NCBI GenBank assembly: GCA_028671895.1
Contig: CM053794.1
Span: 22,616,501 to 22,680,500 of the forward strand
Reading direction: 5' to 3'
DNA: 64,000 bases
From: Oenanthe sinensis
Taxonomy: Eukaryota; Streptophyta; Magnoliopsida; Apiales; Apiaceae
Positions 45,415 to 55,418 of this stretch are shown here, in pieces. Numbering within the stretch: the stretch's first letter is position 1; every line of letters begins with the position of its first letter. Under the pieces are notes generated by a model. That model was given only the letters and a program-made list of their open reading frames with translations, did not search any database and was not told where the DNA came from. Position numbers and translations under genes: made by a program.

Positions 45415-47500
45415 CAATTGGTGATCTAGAATTAGTTCGGAATTATCTACGCATCCATATAAATACCTTGTAATTTCGCGGAGGTGCAAGTTTGGGTATT
45501 TTCTCGGAAATTAAAGAAATTATTTTCATTTTCAAAACAAGGTATGGCTCAAACTATACTTGATATGCCTCGAAATTTTTATATTTGTTGATGGCTCGTA
45601 TTTTTGGGCTTCGCATGTTACTATTTTTGGAATTTTAATTTTAATTGGGATTTGAGTGTTGATTACTATTTTGGGACTTAAAAAATTTATATTTGTGTTG
45701 ATTTTATAGTCGAGGAAGGGGATAATCGCGCCACCGCCGCGACGAGAGGCCGGCGTTGGTGTCGATGTTGTTGCAACTGGAAAGAGAGAGAGGGATGGGA
45801 CATTAATGGTTACAATATACACAACTCTAACTATAAAATGTTGTTTGATTTTTTTGACAAGAATAACATTTTCATTCATAAATTATATATATAATAATAC
45901 AATAGCGAGAGTAAGAGGTTTCTTTCATTCTAAAAAATTTATCATCTAACCGAAAGACATGCACGATATCCCTAAAAATTTAGACAATAAAACATTAAAA
46001 CCTGAAAAAGAAAACACCCAAATATAATAATACAAGTTACAAATAAATCTCTGAAATTTGTTAAAGCGTGTCTGCCATCAATATCCACTACAAGATATTT
46101 TTACATGTCCAGATAATTGATATTATTGATATTATGCACCTGAAAATCACAAATAAGTCAAAAATTAAAATAAGAGTAAAAATACTATTACTTATATTTT
46201 TTTTACAATAATATCATATGAAATAACAATGCACAATCTAATCTAAAAGGGAAAATCTAACAAAAACGAAATTCCTTTGGTTAAATATATAATTGAATAA
46301 ATTTATATATCCAAAATTCAAAAACTTTCAAATTAAGATAAAATAAATCAATTAAATAAACGGTAATAACTATAATTTAATAAGTAATAAATATGAACAT
46401 ATGTAACTTATACTAATTAAAATCATTTAAAACTATTAATGTATTAATACATAATAAAAACATAACTAAAATTTAGCTAATAAACTGTAAAATAATGAAA
46501 ATGTTGACATTATTAACACATAATATTTATTAGAAATATAACCGAAAATTTTAAGTCTAAAAATCACATATGAAATATAAGCTATCAAATATGACATTTG
46601 ATTATCTCTTAAAGATCCAAAATATAAGTCATCAATCATGGCCGTCAATAAATGATACAAAATAAATTAGGAAGATCATTGACCAAGAATTAACTAAAGT
46701 CGTTTAAATTTAAAAACATAAACTAAATGTGCGATCAAATTGACACATACAAGGAATCAAACAATCATAGCATGCATACTCAAGCAAAAGTTCATAATAG
46801 TGACAAGAACAAGACTTTCAAGTACTTTAACCGTAACAAGGACAAAAATAATAAAAAAATTTATCTACAATTCCAACAATATTACTAAGACTCAAAAATC
46901 ACAAGAATTTTATTCATATAATTCAATTTCACAAAATCCAAGACCCAATTAAGCACAAACTCAATCAAACCGCATGATCTCAATCTAAAATTTCATTACA
47001 ATTCATCAAGAAAGGATAATTGAATTAACAACAAGAAATTTATCAAAAAAATATATACATATAGAGAGAGAGAGATAAACACAAAAAATAGAGAGAAAGA
47101 AAAGAGAGTTTTAGATCCGAGAAGACAAAATTTCTATAAATATATTGGTTAAAGTCATCAAGAATTCAGCAAATACTGATATCATATATAATCACATACA
47201 TACATATAAAACGAAAATCAACCAATCTCGTTCGGAAACTAAAATCCATGATCACAGAATATATAAATAGTAAACCAACAATATAAAAAAGCACATAAAA
47301 CCGACTCAAAATGAGATTTCAATGGAAAGATTAGAAAATCACTATGTGTATGCGTGGGCGTGGGGAGGAGATATCTCGTAGCAACGTTATGTATAAGTAC
47401 CTTAGTTTTTTCCAAAATATTAGAAATCAACGGTTGATAAAAGTATCTTAGTTTTCTCCAAAATATTGGTTTTTTTTTAGCATTCCCCTATATATATATG

Positions 47501-47533
<33 letters not shown>

Positions 47534-47534
47534 T
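45415..47534. other. Rest of the chromovirus LTR, then intergenic DNA
   Basis: After CAATT the chromovirus LTR continues with TTCGCGGAGGTGCAAGTTTGG; its end lies somewhere before about 45850. From about 45850 to 47520 the sequence is AT-rich without a convincing gene, with GA and TA microsatellites at about 47485-47533. Confidence 0.45.
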
Positions 47535-48200
47535 CCTACTCAAATAAAAAATAGCTTAAATGAGAAATATAAAACCTTATCATTATATCTGCCGCACTCA
47601 CACACAAATTATATACACCCTCACACACACAATCCCATCTATTCTCCTCCGTTTTTAATTTGATTTTTCCCGTTAATTGGCAAACTTTTTTTCAAATCTA
47701 ACTTCACCGCATTTTTTTTCATCTCCCAACAATCAGTTTTCATATCATATGTGCTATATTTCGGCAAATATAATTTATAATTAAAATAAATTCGTCACTT
47801 ATCAGATTCAAACTTCAATCACTAAATTATATTACATAAATCACTAATTTGTATTATAGAAATCACTAATTTGTATTACAGAAATCACTAAATTATATAT
47901 CATGGGTTCACAAAAAATAATGGAAATCACCGAAAAAATAAAAGTCACCGGAATATATCACATATGGTATGCAAACTGATTGTTGGGAGATGGAGAAAAA
48001 TGTGGTGAAATTAGATTTGAAAAAAACTTCACTAATTAACGGGAAAAATCAAATTAAAAACGGAGGGATTATGTGGGATTGGGTGTATGAGGGTGTATTT
48101 GATTTGTGTGTAGATGTTTCCCCTTGCCATTAGATTAGATTGAACATGTGGTGTAGATCTTATTTTCTATTTTAAGTTATTTTCTATTTGATCACTTGTC
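47535..48200. mobile_element. Foldback (long-TIR) element
   Basis: Two arms of about 290 bp are inverted copies. The left arm has CAAATAAAAAATAGCTTAAA, CCGTTTTTAATTTGATTTTT and CTCCCAACAATCAGTTT; the inverse of each occurs in order at 48180, 48040 and 47970. A ~100-bp AT-rich centre holds short repeats of AAATCACTAATTTGTATTA. No ORF. Non-autonomous DNA transposon of MULE or foldback type; a TSD could not be fixed because both flanks are (TA)n-like. Confidence 0.72.
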
Positions 48201-48215
48201 TGTATATATATATGT

Positions 48216-48823
48216 ATGTACTTTTCTCATCGGAGAAATATATTATATATTCCATAAATTGTTTGTATTTTCTGTACACGAAATAAAAAATGTGTGCATA
48301 AAAAATATTGTTATAATATTATTATAAATTATAATAATAAAAATCAATCATCTAATATGAATATTGAAATTAGTGATTTATATTATTATTAATATTTTAT
48401 ATTTTTGGTTCATTTTTATGTACCTATTTAATTAGAAAATATGAAAATTTTAAATAAGTTCATAAATAAAATATTTTTTAAATTTATTCTTAAAGTAGTT
48501 TTAATTTTAAATATTATTTTATTTGGTATTTTATTATTATATTAGTTATAATTTTAGTAGAGTTTAAATAGTTTGAGTATTAGGATTTAAAGAATTTGAT
48601 TAATGATGAAATTTAGATTATAAATGAAAAGGCTTGTATGTATTTAAATTTTTTAATTTTTTAATGTTATTTTATAAGAAATAATAATTTAAGAAGGTGA
48701 CGTACCATAAATTATTTCTTATTACTATTAAATAATAATTTAAATAATGTATAATAAGAGTTGATTAGTAATAATTTCAACATTTCATTTATAAATTATT
48801 ATAATTTGAACTAGAGAAAATAA
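48216..48823 (+). repeat. Dispersed direct repeat, copy 1
   Basis: Runs from GTACTTTTCTCAT to ACTAGAGAAAATAA and matches 63334-63968 in the same orientation, with scattered substitutions and indels (about 85 % identical by eye). AT-rich, no coding potential. It abuts the foldback element. Family unknown. Confidence 0.8.
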
Positions 48824-49740
48824 GGGTAAAATTGCTAATTCATAATTGAACTAACCTTCAACTTGCAACTAGATCACTGAACTCAAAAATCTTGCAGTCA
48901 ACTCATTTAACTAATTAAAACTTGTGATCACATAACTATCGTTAATTCATTTAACAGACCTAACGAAAAACTGATATGGCATGATGATCTGTCTAACCCA
49001 ATCAAATTGACTCAGGTAAACTAAAACTATCAACCCAATTAATTTCTCTCTTACATCCCTTTGAATCAACATTCATAAAAATGGAAGAAAAAATCCATTT
49101 TTTTAAACATACTCTAATTCAATTGGTTGAGTTTGAATATGATATCTCATTTCCGTCATTGTTAGATTCAAATTTATTATAATAATAATAATGAGGAATG
49201 AGAATAGAAATTATTGTTGAAGTTGACATTAAAATTAGTGTTCCTAAATTATTAATAGCCATTATTTTATATCATTTACCAAGAATGAATTAAAATACCG
49301 TTAGACTTGCTCTAAGAAAAATTTCCATCTAAAAATACAGAAATATAATGTGTACTGTGTATATCAACTTCACAATTCAGTGTAAAACGGGCACAAACAA
49401 TGTGAGTTGTGTAAACCATAACAATTCATATGAATCAAAATTATCATATAACTAGAAAATTTCCGCGAATTAATTTTTTTTAATGTGGACCGTCACTAAA
49501 TCTATCAGTAAAAAACTGATTATTATGTAAATGGTTCGGGCAGAAGCGGACCCTAATATAAATGCCAAATTCAACTGGGATTTGTTGTTGTTGACTATTC
49601 CTTATTGACAGTCTGGTAGAGAGACAATCCATTACAGTAACTACATCTCTCTATCTCTATTGTAAGTATATGTGTATGTATATGTCCATGTAAGTGCAGA
49701 GAAGAAGCCAAAAAAATTAAGACCCCACCAGTAGTCTCTC
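48824..49740 (+). promoter_or_regulatory. Upstream region of PHT4;6
   Basis: AT-rich DNA before the transporter gene; TATAAATG at about 49557-49564 is a possible TATA box. No ORF. Confidence 0.35.
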
Positions 49741-49748
49741 TCCAATCG

Positions 49749-49866
49749 GTGAGCTTTGTATCAATTTTCAATCTTTTCTATTTTAAGATTTAATTACTAT
49801 AACCCAGTTATAGTAATTGAAGTTGATTAGTACATTGAGATAATGATTCAATTGGTTATTTCATAG
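49749..49866 (+). other. Possible 5'-UTR intron of PHT4;6
   Basis: GTGAGC at 49749 and TTTCATAG ending at 49866 frame a 118-bp AT-rich stretch just 9 bp before the ATG. The donor is a strong match and a pyrimidine/T-rich acceptor is present. Inferred from splice signals only. Confidence 0.5.
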
Positions 49867-49875
49867 ATTCAAGAA

Positions 49876-51204
49876 ATGGGGTTTAAGAAGATTCCTAGTC
49901 GTTATTTGATTGTTATATTGACATTTATATGTACTTGTGTATGTTATATCGAAAGGGTTGGTTTTTCGATTGCGTATACTATTGCTGCTGATGCAGCTGG
50001 TGTGAATCAGTCTAGTAAAGGGACTATTTTGTCTACATTTTATTATGGGTATGCTTGTTCTCAAGTTCCTGGGGGATGGGCTGCTCAGAAAATTGGGGGT
50101 AGGCGTGTGCTTCTTTTGTCGTTTGTTTTGTGGTCGATGACTTGTGCTTTGGTTCCGTTGGATCCGAATAGGGTGGGGTTGTTGGTTTTAGCTAGATTGT
50201 CAGTTGGGGTTGCTCAAGGTTTTATTTTTCCGTCGATTCATACTGTTTTAGCTCAGTGGGTTCCGCCCCACGAGAGGTCTAGGTCAGTTTCGCTTACGAC
50301 GTCAGGGATGTATCTTGGTGCTGCGATGGGGATGTTGTTTCTTCCGAGTTTGGTGAAGTTTAGGGGTCCGCAGTCTGTGTTTCTTGCTGAAGCGGGGTTA
50401 GGTGCTATGTGGTCTCTTCTTTGGTTTAGATATGCTTCTGATCCACTGAGATCTGAGCATCCTAAAGCTTCTGCTGCTGGTTTTGGGGAATCTTTGTTGC
50501 CAGTTAAAGGGAATCAGAGAATCAATGTGGAGAATGGAGGGCATTCCGGCAAAACTTCAAAAATTCCATGGAAGAGGATAGTAGTTAGCTTACCGGTTTG
50601 GGCCATTGTTGTGAATAATTTCACATTTCATTATGCTTTGTATGTACTTATGAACTGGTTGCCCACGTACTTTGAATTGGGACTGCAACTTAGTCTTCAA
50701 GAAATGGGTTCATCTAAGATGATGCCTTATCTTAACATGTTCATATTCTCCAATATCGGTGGGGTGGTTGCTGATCATTTGGTCACCAGGAGAATTTTGT
50801 CTGTGACTGCTACAAGGAAGGTCTTGAATACCATAGGATTCATTGTGGCTTCCTTTGCCTTGATGGCTATCCCATTGTTCAGAAGTGCTGGTGGGGTTGT
50901 GTTTTGCTCTTCTGTTGCCCTTGGTTTCTTGGCACTAGGTAGAGCTGGCTTTGCTGTTAATCACATGGATATTGCTCCAAGGTATGCTGGAATTGTGATG
51001 GGGGTTTCTAATACAGCTGGTACCCTAGCTGGCATCATTGGGGTTGACCTGACAGGCAAGCTTCTTGAAGCTGCTAAAACTGCTAATTCAGATCTTTCAG
51101 ATGCTGAGAGCTGGAGACTGGTTTTCCTTATACCAGGGTTGCTCTGCATCTTTAGTTCTATTGTCTTTCTATTGTTTTCAACTGGGGAAAGGATATTTGA
51201 CTGA
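49876..51204 (+). CDS. PHT4;6: PHT4;6-type anion/phosphate transporter (MFS, SLC17-like)
   Basis: 442 residues in one uninterrupted coding exon. The family is the plant PHT4 group of Na+/Pi-type anion transporters in the major facilitator superfamily; Arabidopsis PHT4;6 is a Golgi Pi exporter that returns phosphate released by glycosylation, of about 430 residues. Recognition rests on long conserved stretches such as CVCYIERVGFSIAYT, GWAAQKIGGRRVLLLSFVLW (the MFS loop 2-3 motif), FIFPSIHTVLAQWVPPHERS, FHYALYVLMNWLPTYFELGL, GRAGFAVNHMDIAPRYAGIV and the C-terminus FSTGERIFD. About 12 hydrophobic segments are visible, with a hydrophilic loop near residues 190-235. No plastid transit peptide precedes the first helix, unlike plastid PHT4 members, which fits a Golgi location. 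ATG context CAAGAAATGGGG is favourable. This is the only complete host gene in the window. Confidence 0.95.
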   Translation: MGFKKIPSRYLIVILTFICTCVCYIERVGFSIAYTIAADAAGVNQSSKGTILSTFYYGYACSQVPGGWAAQKIGGRRVLLLSFVLWSMTCALVPLDPNRVGLLVLARLSVGVAQGFIFPSIHTVLAQWVPPHERSRSVSLTTSGMYLGAAMGMLFLPSLVKFRGPQSVFLAEAGLGAMWSLLWFRYASDPLRSEHPKASAAGFGESLLPVKGNQRINVENGGHSGKTSKIPWKRIVVSLPVWAIVVNNFTFHYALYVLMNWLPTYFELGLQLSLQEMGSSKMMPYLNMFIFSNIGGVVADHLVTRRILSVTATRKVLNTIGFIVASFALMAIPLFRSAGGVVFCSSVALGFLALGRAGFAVNHMDIAPRYAGIVMGVSNTAGTLAGIIGVDLTGKLLEAAKTANSDLSDAESWRLVFLIPGLLCIFSSIVFLLFSTGERIFD

Positions 51205-53526
51205 CTGAACCTATCCCGAATGGCGAATCTATAATGTCTTATGATTAAATGTGTAGCATAGACGTTTGTACTGTACTGATGTCTGGTCATGCCTAGTTAT
51301 GCTTTTTGTCCAGCATCTAGAGCAGACAAATTCATATAGAAGCTTCTGGAATCCAAAAACCACAGAATAGTAAGCTTAGTTGAGCAATGCGGTACCTTCG
51401 AGCTTCAAAAACAACTTTATTTATTGGTTGAGATTGCTATATCACTACATATTTGTAATTCTTTGATCTATACATGAACATTATATTCTGTTTGTTTGTG
51501 CAATCAGAATTTCTTAACAGGGTAAATATTTGTTTGCTAACACCCATCCCCTTGCAGATGAGAAGAGTTGTAATTTCTTAATAAGTTCATATAACCAGTT
51601 GATAACTATATATTAATTCTACGCTTATAAGGTACTATGAAGCGTTTCTCTAGAAAGACTGCAAGCAGTACAGTCTTTGTTGTGTGGAAGAAATTTAAAG
51701 AATACTAATTGATTATTTTTCGTTATAAACTTATAATGACAATTTTTATTCTTAATGATCATTTATATTATGTTAAGTAGATTACTTGAGATTTTGTAAC
51801 TCTTTATTAGGTTGTAAACTTGTACTTGGAGTTGTGTTCTTATAGTCGTGGTCTAATATGGAAAGTATGTTTCGAGTCTGAAGCTCAGAACATCTTTATT
51901 TCCGGATGGATTTTTTGTTTTGAAGTCGTAGGATCTTTATTTTAGAAGTATTCTAATCTTGTGATAGCATTTCCTAGAATTTAATATTTAAGAGAAATTC
52001 ATATATTTTTTGTTTACAAGTTCTCTGTTTTATACTGAGTTAAGGAATATGAATTGAGCCTATCAGTTCGATGCATGTAAAATCTATTAGTCCTACCTTA
52101 GATTGCGGTATATGATACTCTACCTATTGAGTTTGTGAAAGTGTAAGTAAGATAAATTGTTATTAGGAATGATATGTAATGCTTTAAATTTCACAGATGT
52201 GATTACTATCTAAAGAAAACAAGGGTATTCCAGATTGTTTCTTGTCTACCTTTCTCACTTTCTGTACTTGACTGCTCAATCTGGAGTCTTCAGTTTAATA
52301 AACCCGGGTTTGGCTGTATCTTAATTGGATTGGGAATCAACACCATTCCCCGGCATCCTACTACAACACCCGATCTAGTTGTGTTTCAACATTATATTCT
52401 CAGATATTTAGCGACAACTTGATAGTTTTGGAAAATTTTGTGGAGTTCGGATTTTATTTACACGTTCACTATTTATACAGTTAGAATCCTAAAATGTTTT
52501 CATCAAGTAACCGGAAGATTATTATAAATACTGCGACCTAGTAAACATATAGATAATACGTAGAAAATCTATTCCCACATGTCTATTATATTAGGAGGAA
52601 AGGGAGGAGAGTAGTTATTCGGTGTTAAATAATGTGTTACTTTTTATCCGACATAGTGTGCTAGGGGAATAGATGAATACTATATATAACACACTTGGTC
52701 TGTGACAATTCCTTAATTTATTTGAATTAAGATTGCAATGTGTTTGAGGTCTTGTGTACTGAAGTTATAGTGTATTCGAGTTGTACAGCACTGCAATATG
52801 TAATATATGATACTTCCACTCGTTATGTCATTGCTTTACAAATTACAGACAGCAGTCTGTTTTCTTAGGATGCATACGAAGGACTGAAATGGTGTGCATT
52901 TCGAAGCTCTACCTCATGTAGTGGTGTTGGTTGATTTGGATTATCAATTTGACATTTTACACTTTCACAATTACTAAGCATCATATAAGAAGAGCTAAAG
53001 GTACCCTTCCAATCTTTCTCATATTTGGTATTGTGCCTGTTATGCATTTTTTTTAAAGGCTGTACTGCTGTAGCTGCTTTTGAAGATCCACTTCATGTTG
53101 TAAAACCCTTAAAATTTATTTCAGCCAAATATACATATTTGATCAGCTAGGTTGACATTTCCATAGCTAACAATTTATGTAATTACAATATACAGTGATG
53201 TACAAAAAATGAATTATTATGTAGGTACATGGACACATGGTAATAATTTATAAATGTATGACATGGTTAATGGAGTCGTTCCACAAGTCGGGAAGCTGCA
53301 GTCGACTAGTGGGGTTGTGTAGGTTCTTTGGGAGACATTAGGACGACTTGTAACCGTAGCTGTGTACTAGTTGGATCATGGCTCTACTAGTCGGTTTTGG
53401 ATCAGCGATCGGGTAAAGATCCTACTCAAATAGAGCTAAAAAATGAAAAAGGAAAAGTCCTAAAATCCTATCACAAATAAATTCATCAATCTCGTTTCTT
53501 GCACAATCTATCAACATTGACATCCT
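51205..53526. other. PHT4;6 3' flank and intergenic DNA
   Basis: The 3' UTR presumably occupies the first few hundred bases. No gene or element recognised beyond that. Confidence 0.45.
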
Positions 53527-53625
53527 ATGAAACACCGACTCGGATACGGGGACACGGGACTCGGGTACGGGGACACGGGGATTCGCCAAACTCCAAAGAG
53601 TCATGGATACGGGACTCGGTAAATT
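53527..53625. repeat. GC-rich GACTCGG block, left arm
   Basis: TATGAAACACCGACTCGG is followed by alternating GATACGGGGACACGG and GACTCGGGTACGG units. A related block occurs inverted at about 59950-60150 on the other side of the LINE. Confidence 0.45.
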
Positions 53626-54026
53626 TTAATTTTTTTGCAATAAATATATATGTCAACATTCAACAAATTCATAAATAATAGTTCCATTCAAATTTGATAA
53701 TAAGTCGTGCAAACTTAGTACAAAATAAGTAGTAAACTAGTAAAAGTTTCATTCGACATTTATAACCAAGTCATTGATAATTAATATCATTTTCAAAAGT
53801 TCCAAAAGGGTCACATACTTCCACAAAGGATAATTAATATCATTTTCTTCTACATTGGTATTACTATTAGCACTTGAACTCATTGAACCACTCATTTTAT
53901 CTGCAATAAATGAAAAAAAAAATTAGGCAGAGAGGCAGGGTAGAAACAGAGGCAGGGGAAGAAACAGGGGAAACAAGGGACAGGGGAGTGGCCACTGGCC
54001 ACTAAGTCACTAACATATATTAAATT

Positions 54027-54042
54027 AATAACCCACTAACTA
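54027..54042. repeat. LINE target-site duplication, left
   Basis: AATAACCCACTAACTA, identical to 59502-59517, which follows the poly(A). Confidence 0.7.
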
Positions 54043-54251
54043 AAAGCTCAACTCAAGCTGGTTTGTTTTCCAATGCACTTAAATTAAGGATATAAGCAAA
54101 GTTGTATATGATTAATGTCTTGCATATGTTGCAAGGGTATGTCTTGTTCGTGTGACAAGGAGTGAGTTGGTAATATTTTATTACTTTGATCTACGTTGTT
54201 TTGTTAAGTTTTTTTCTGTCTTTTCATTCTTCTGAAAAAAGAGATACGGAT

Positions 54252-55418
54252 ATGGCGTCAGGGAAGGCTAATCTGGAGGAAATGTATGCACGTTTAACCT
54301 TGGAGGAGGAGGAAGAAGGGGAGATTCTTGTGGGAGAAGAAGAAGTGGGTAAGACTAAGGAATCGTTTATCTTGGTTGGACGTTTTCTTACAGATAAGAA
54401 TATTAATTTTCCGGCGATGCAGTATGTTTTGTCATCCTTGTGGCGACCCAGAGAGGGAGTGGAAATACATGATCTGGGAAGTGGAAGGTATTCTTTCGTT
54501 TTCTATCATATATTGGATTTGCAGAAGGTCGTTGATGGGGCACCATGGACTTTCGAACAAAGTTTGTTATTGTTTCATCGAATGGAGAAAACAGAGGATC
54601 CTAATGCAGTGGATTTGAACAAGATGGAAATATGGGTACAAGTTTATGATATTCCATTGGGGATGATAACGGAGAGGGTAGTGCAATCAATAGGGAATTC
54701 AGTGGGTTCGTTTATCAAAATGGATTCAACAACTTTGGATGGGTTGTGGAAACAATATATCAGAATTCGTGTATTGATGGATATTACTAAACCATTGAAG
54801 CGAAGAATGAAACTAAAGAGAGAAGGTGGGAATTGGAGCTGGATTAATTTTAAATATGAGAGGTTAAGTATGTTCTGCTTCGTCTGTGGCCGACTTGGAC
54901 ATTCGGATAGGGATTGTGGGATAGTGTATGCGAATCCAGACAAAATTGTGGAACGTGCATATGGGGTGTGGCTTCGAGCGCCTAATAAGAACGTTAAGAT
55001 GCAGAGCTTGGGGTCGAAATGGTTGAGAAACGGACCAGGTGGAGCACAGTCATGGCAGGGTAGTAACAGTCAAAACGATGGTGGTGATGGTGCAACGCAA
55101 TTCATGGAAACAGACGGGATTGTTACTGAGATTCCAGGGGTTGTTAAGGGAATTCTAATTTCCCACCAAAATCAAAGTAACGTGCAGAGTCATGAGGGGT
55201 TTGACAATCCTAATTTTGTGGACCAGATTGACAGGAGGGAAGGAAGTGTGGATAATACGGTTATTGTAATGGATGCTAAGAGGAAAAGAGTGGAAATGGA
55301 GAAAAATAAGGAGATAAATGAGGAAATTATGTTGGAGGGTAATAATTCAAATGGCACAGCTGGGTCAAAAAACGGATTAGAGGCGGGTTCTGGACTCCAG
55401 GCCCGCCTAGCCCAATGA
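54252..55418 (+). CDS. LINE ORF1: DUF4283 / zinc-knuckle RNA-binding protein
   Basis: 388 residues from MASGKANLEEMY; this ATG is preferred over the one at 54186, which gives a hydrophobic unrelated leader. Residues ~35-190 are the DUF4283 domain of plant LINE ORF1 proteins (FILVGRFLTDKNINFPAM, RYSFVFYHILDLQKVVDGAP, WVQVYDIPLGM). A CCHC knuckle, CFVCGRLGHSDRDC, lies near residues 210-223. The C-terminal part is low-complexity and Gly/Asn-rich. The product coats LINE RNA. Its TGA overlaps the ORF2 start (ATGA at 55415-55418), so ORF2 translation may use termination-reinitiation. Confidence 0.88.
   Translation: MASGKANLEEMYARLTLEEEEEGEILVGEEEVGKTKESFILVGRFLTDKNINFPAMQYVLSSLWRPREGVEIHDLGSGRYSFVFYHILDLQKVVDGAPWTFEQSLLLFHRMEKTEDPNAVDLNKMEIWVQVYDIPLGMITERVVQSIGNSVGSFIKMDSTTLDGLWKQYIRIRVLMDITKPLKRRMKLKREGGNWSWINFKYERLSMFCFVCGRLGHSDRDCGIVYANPDKIVERAYGVWLRAPNKNVKMQSLGSKWLRNGPGGAQSWQGSNSQNDGGDGATQFMETDGIVTEIPGVVKGILISHQNQSNVQSHEGFDNPNFVDQIDRREGSVDNTVIVMDAKRKRVEMEKNKEINEEIMLEGNNSNGTAGSKNGLEAGSGLQARLAQ

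Noticed and set aside
54186..54251. Upstream ATG extending LINE ORF1
   Set aside because: Adds a hydrophobic stretch unlike plant LINE ORF1 proteins; the ATG at 54252 has better context and family fit.
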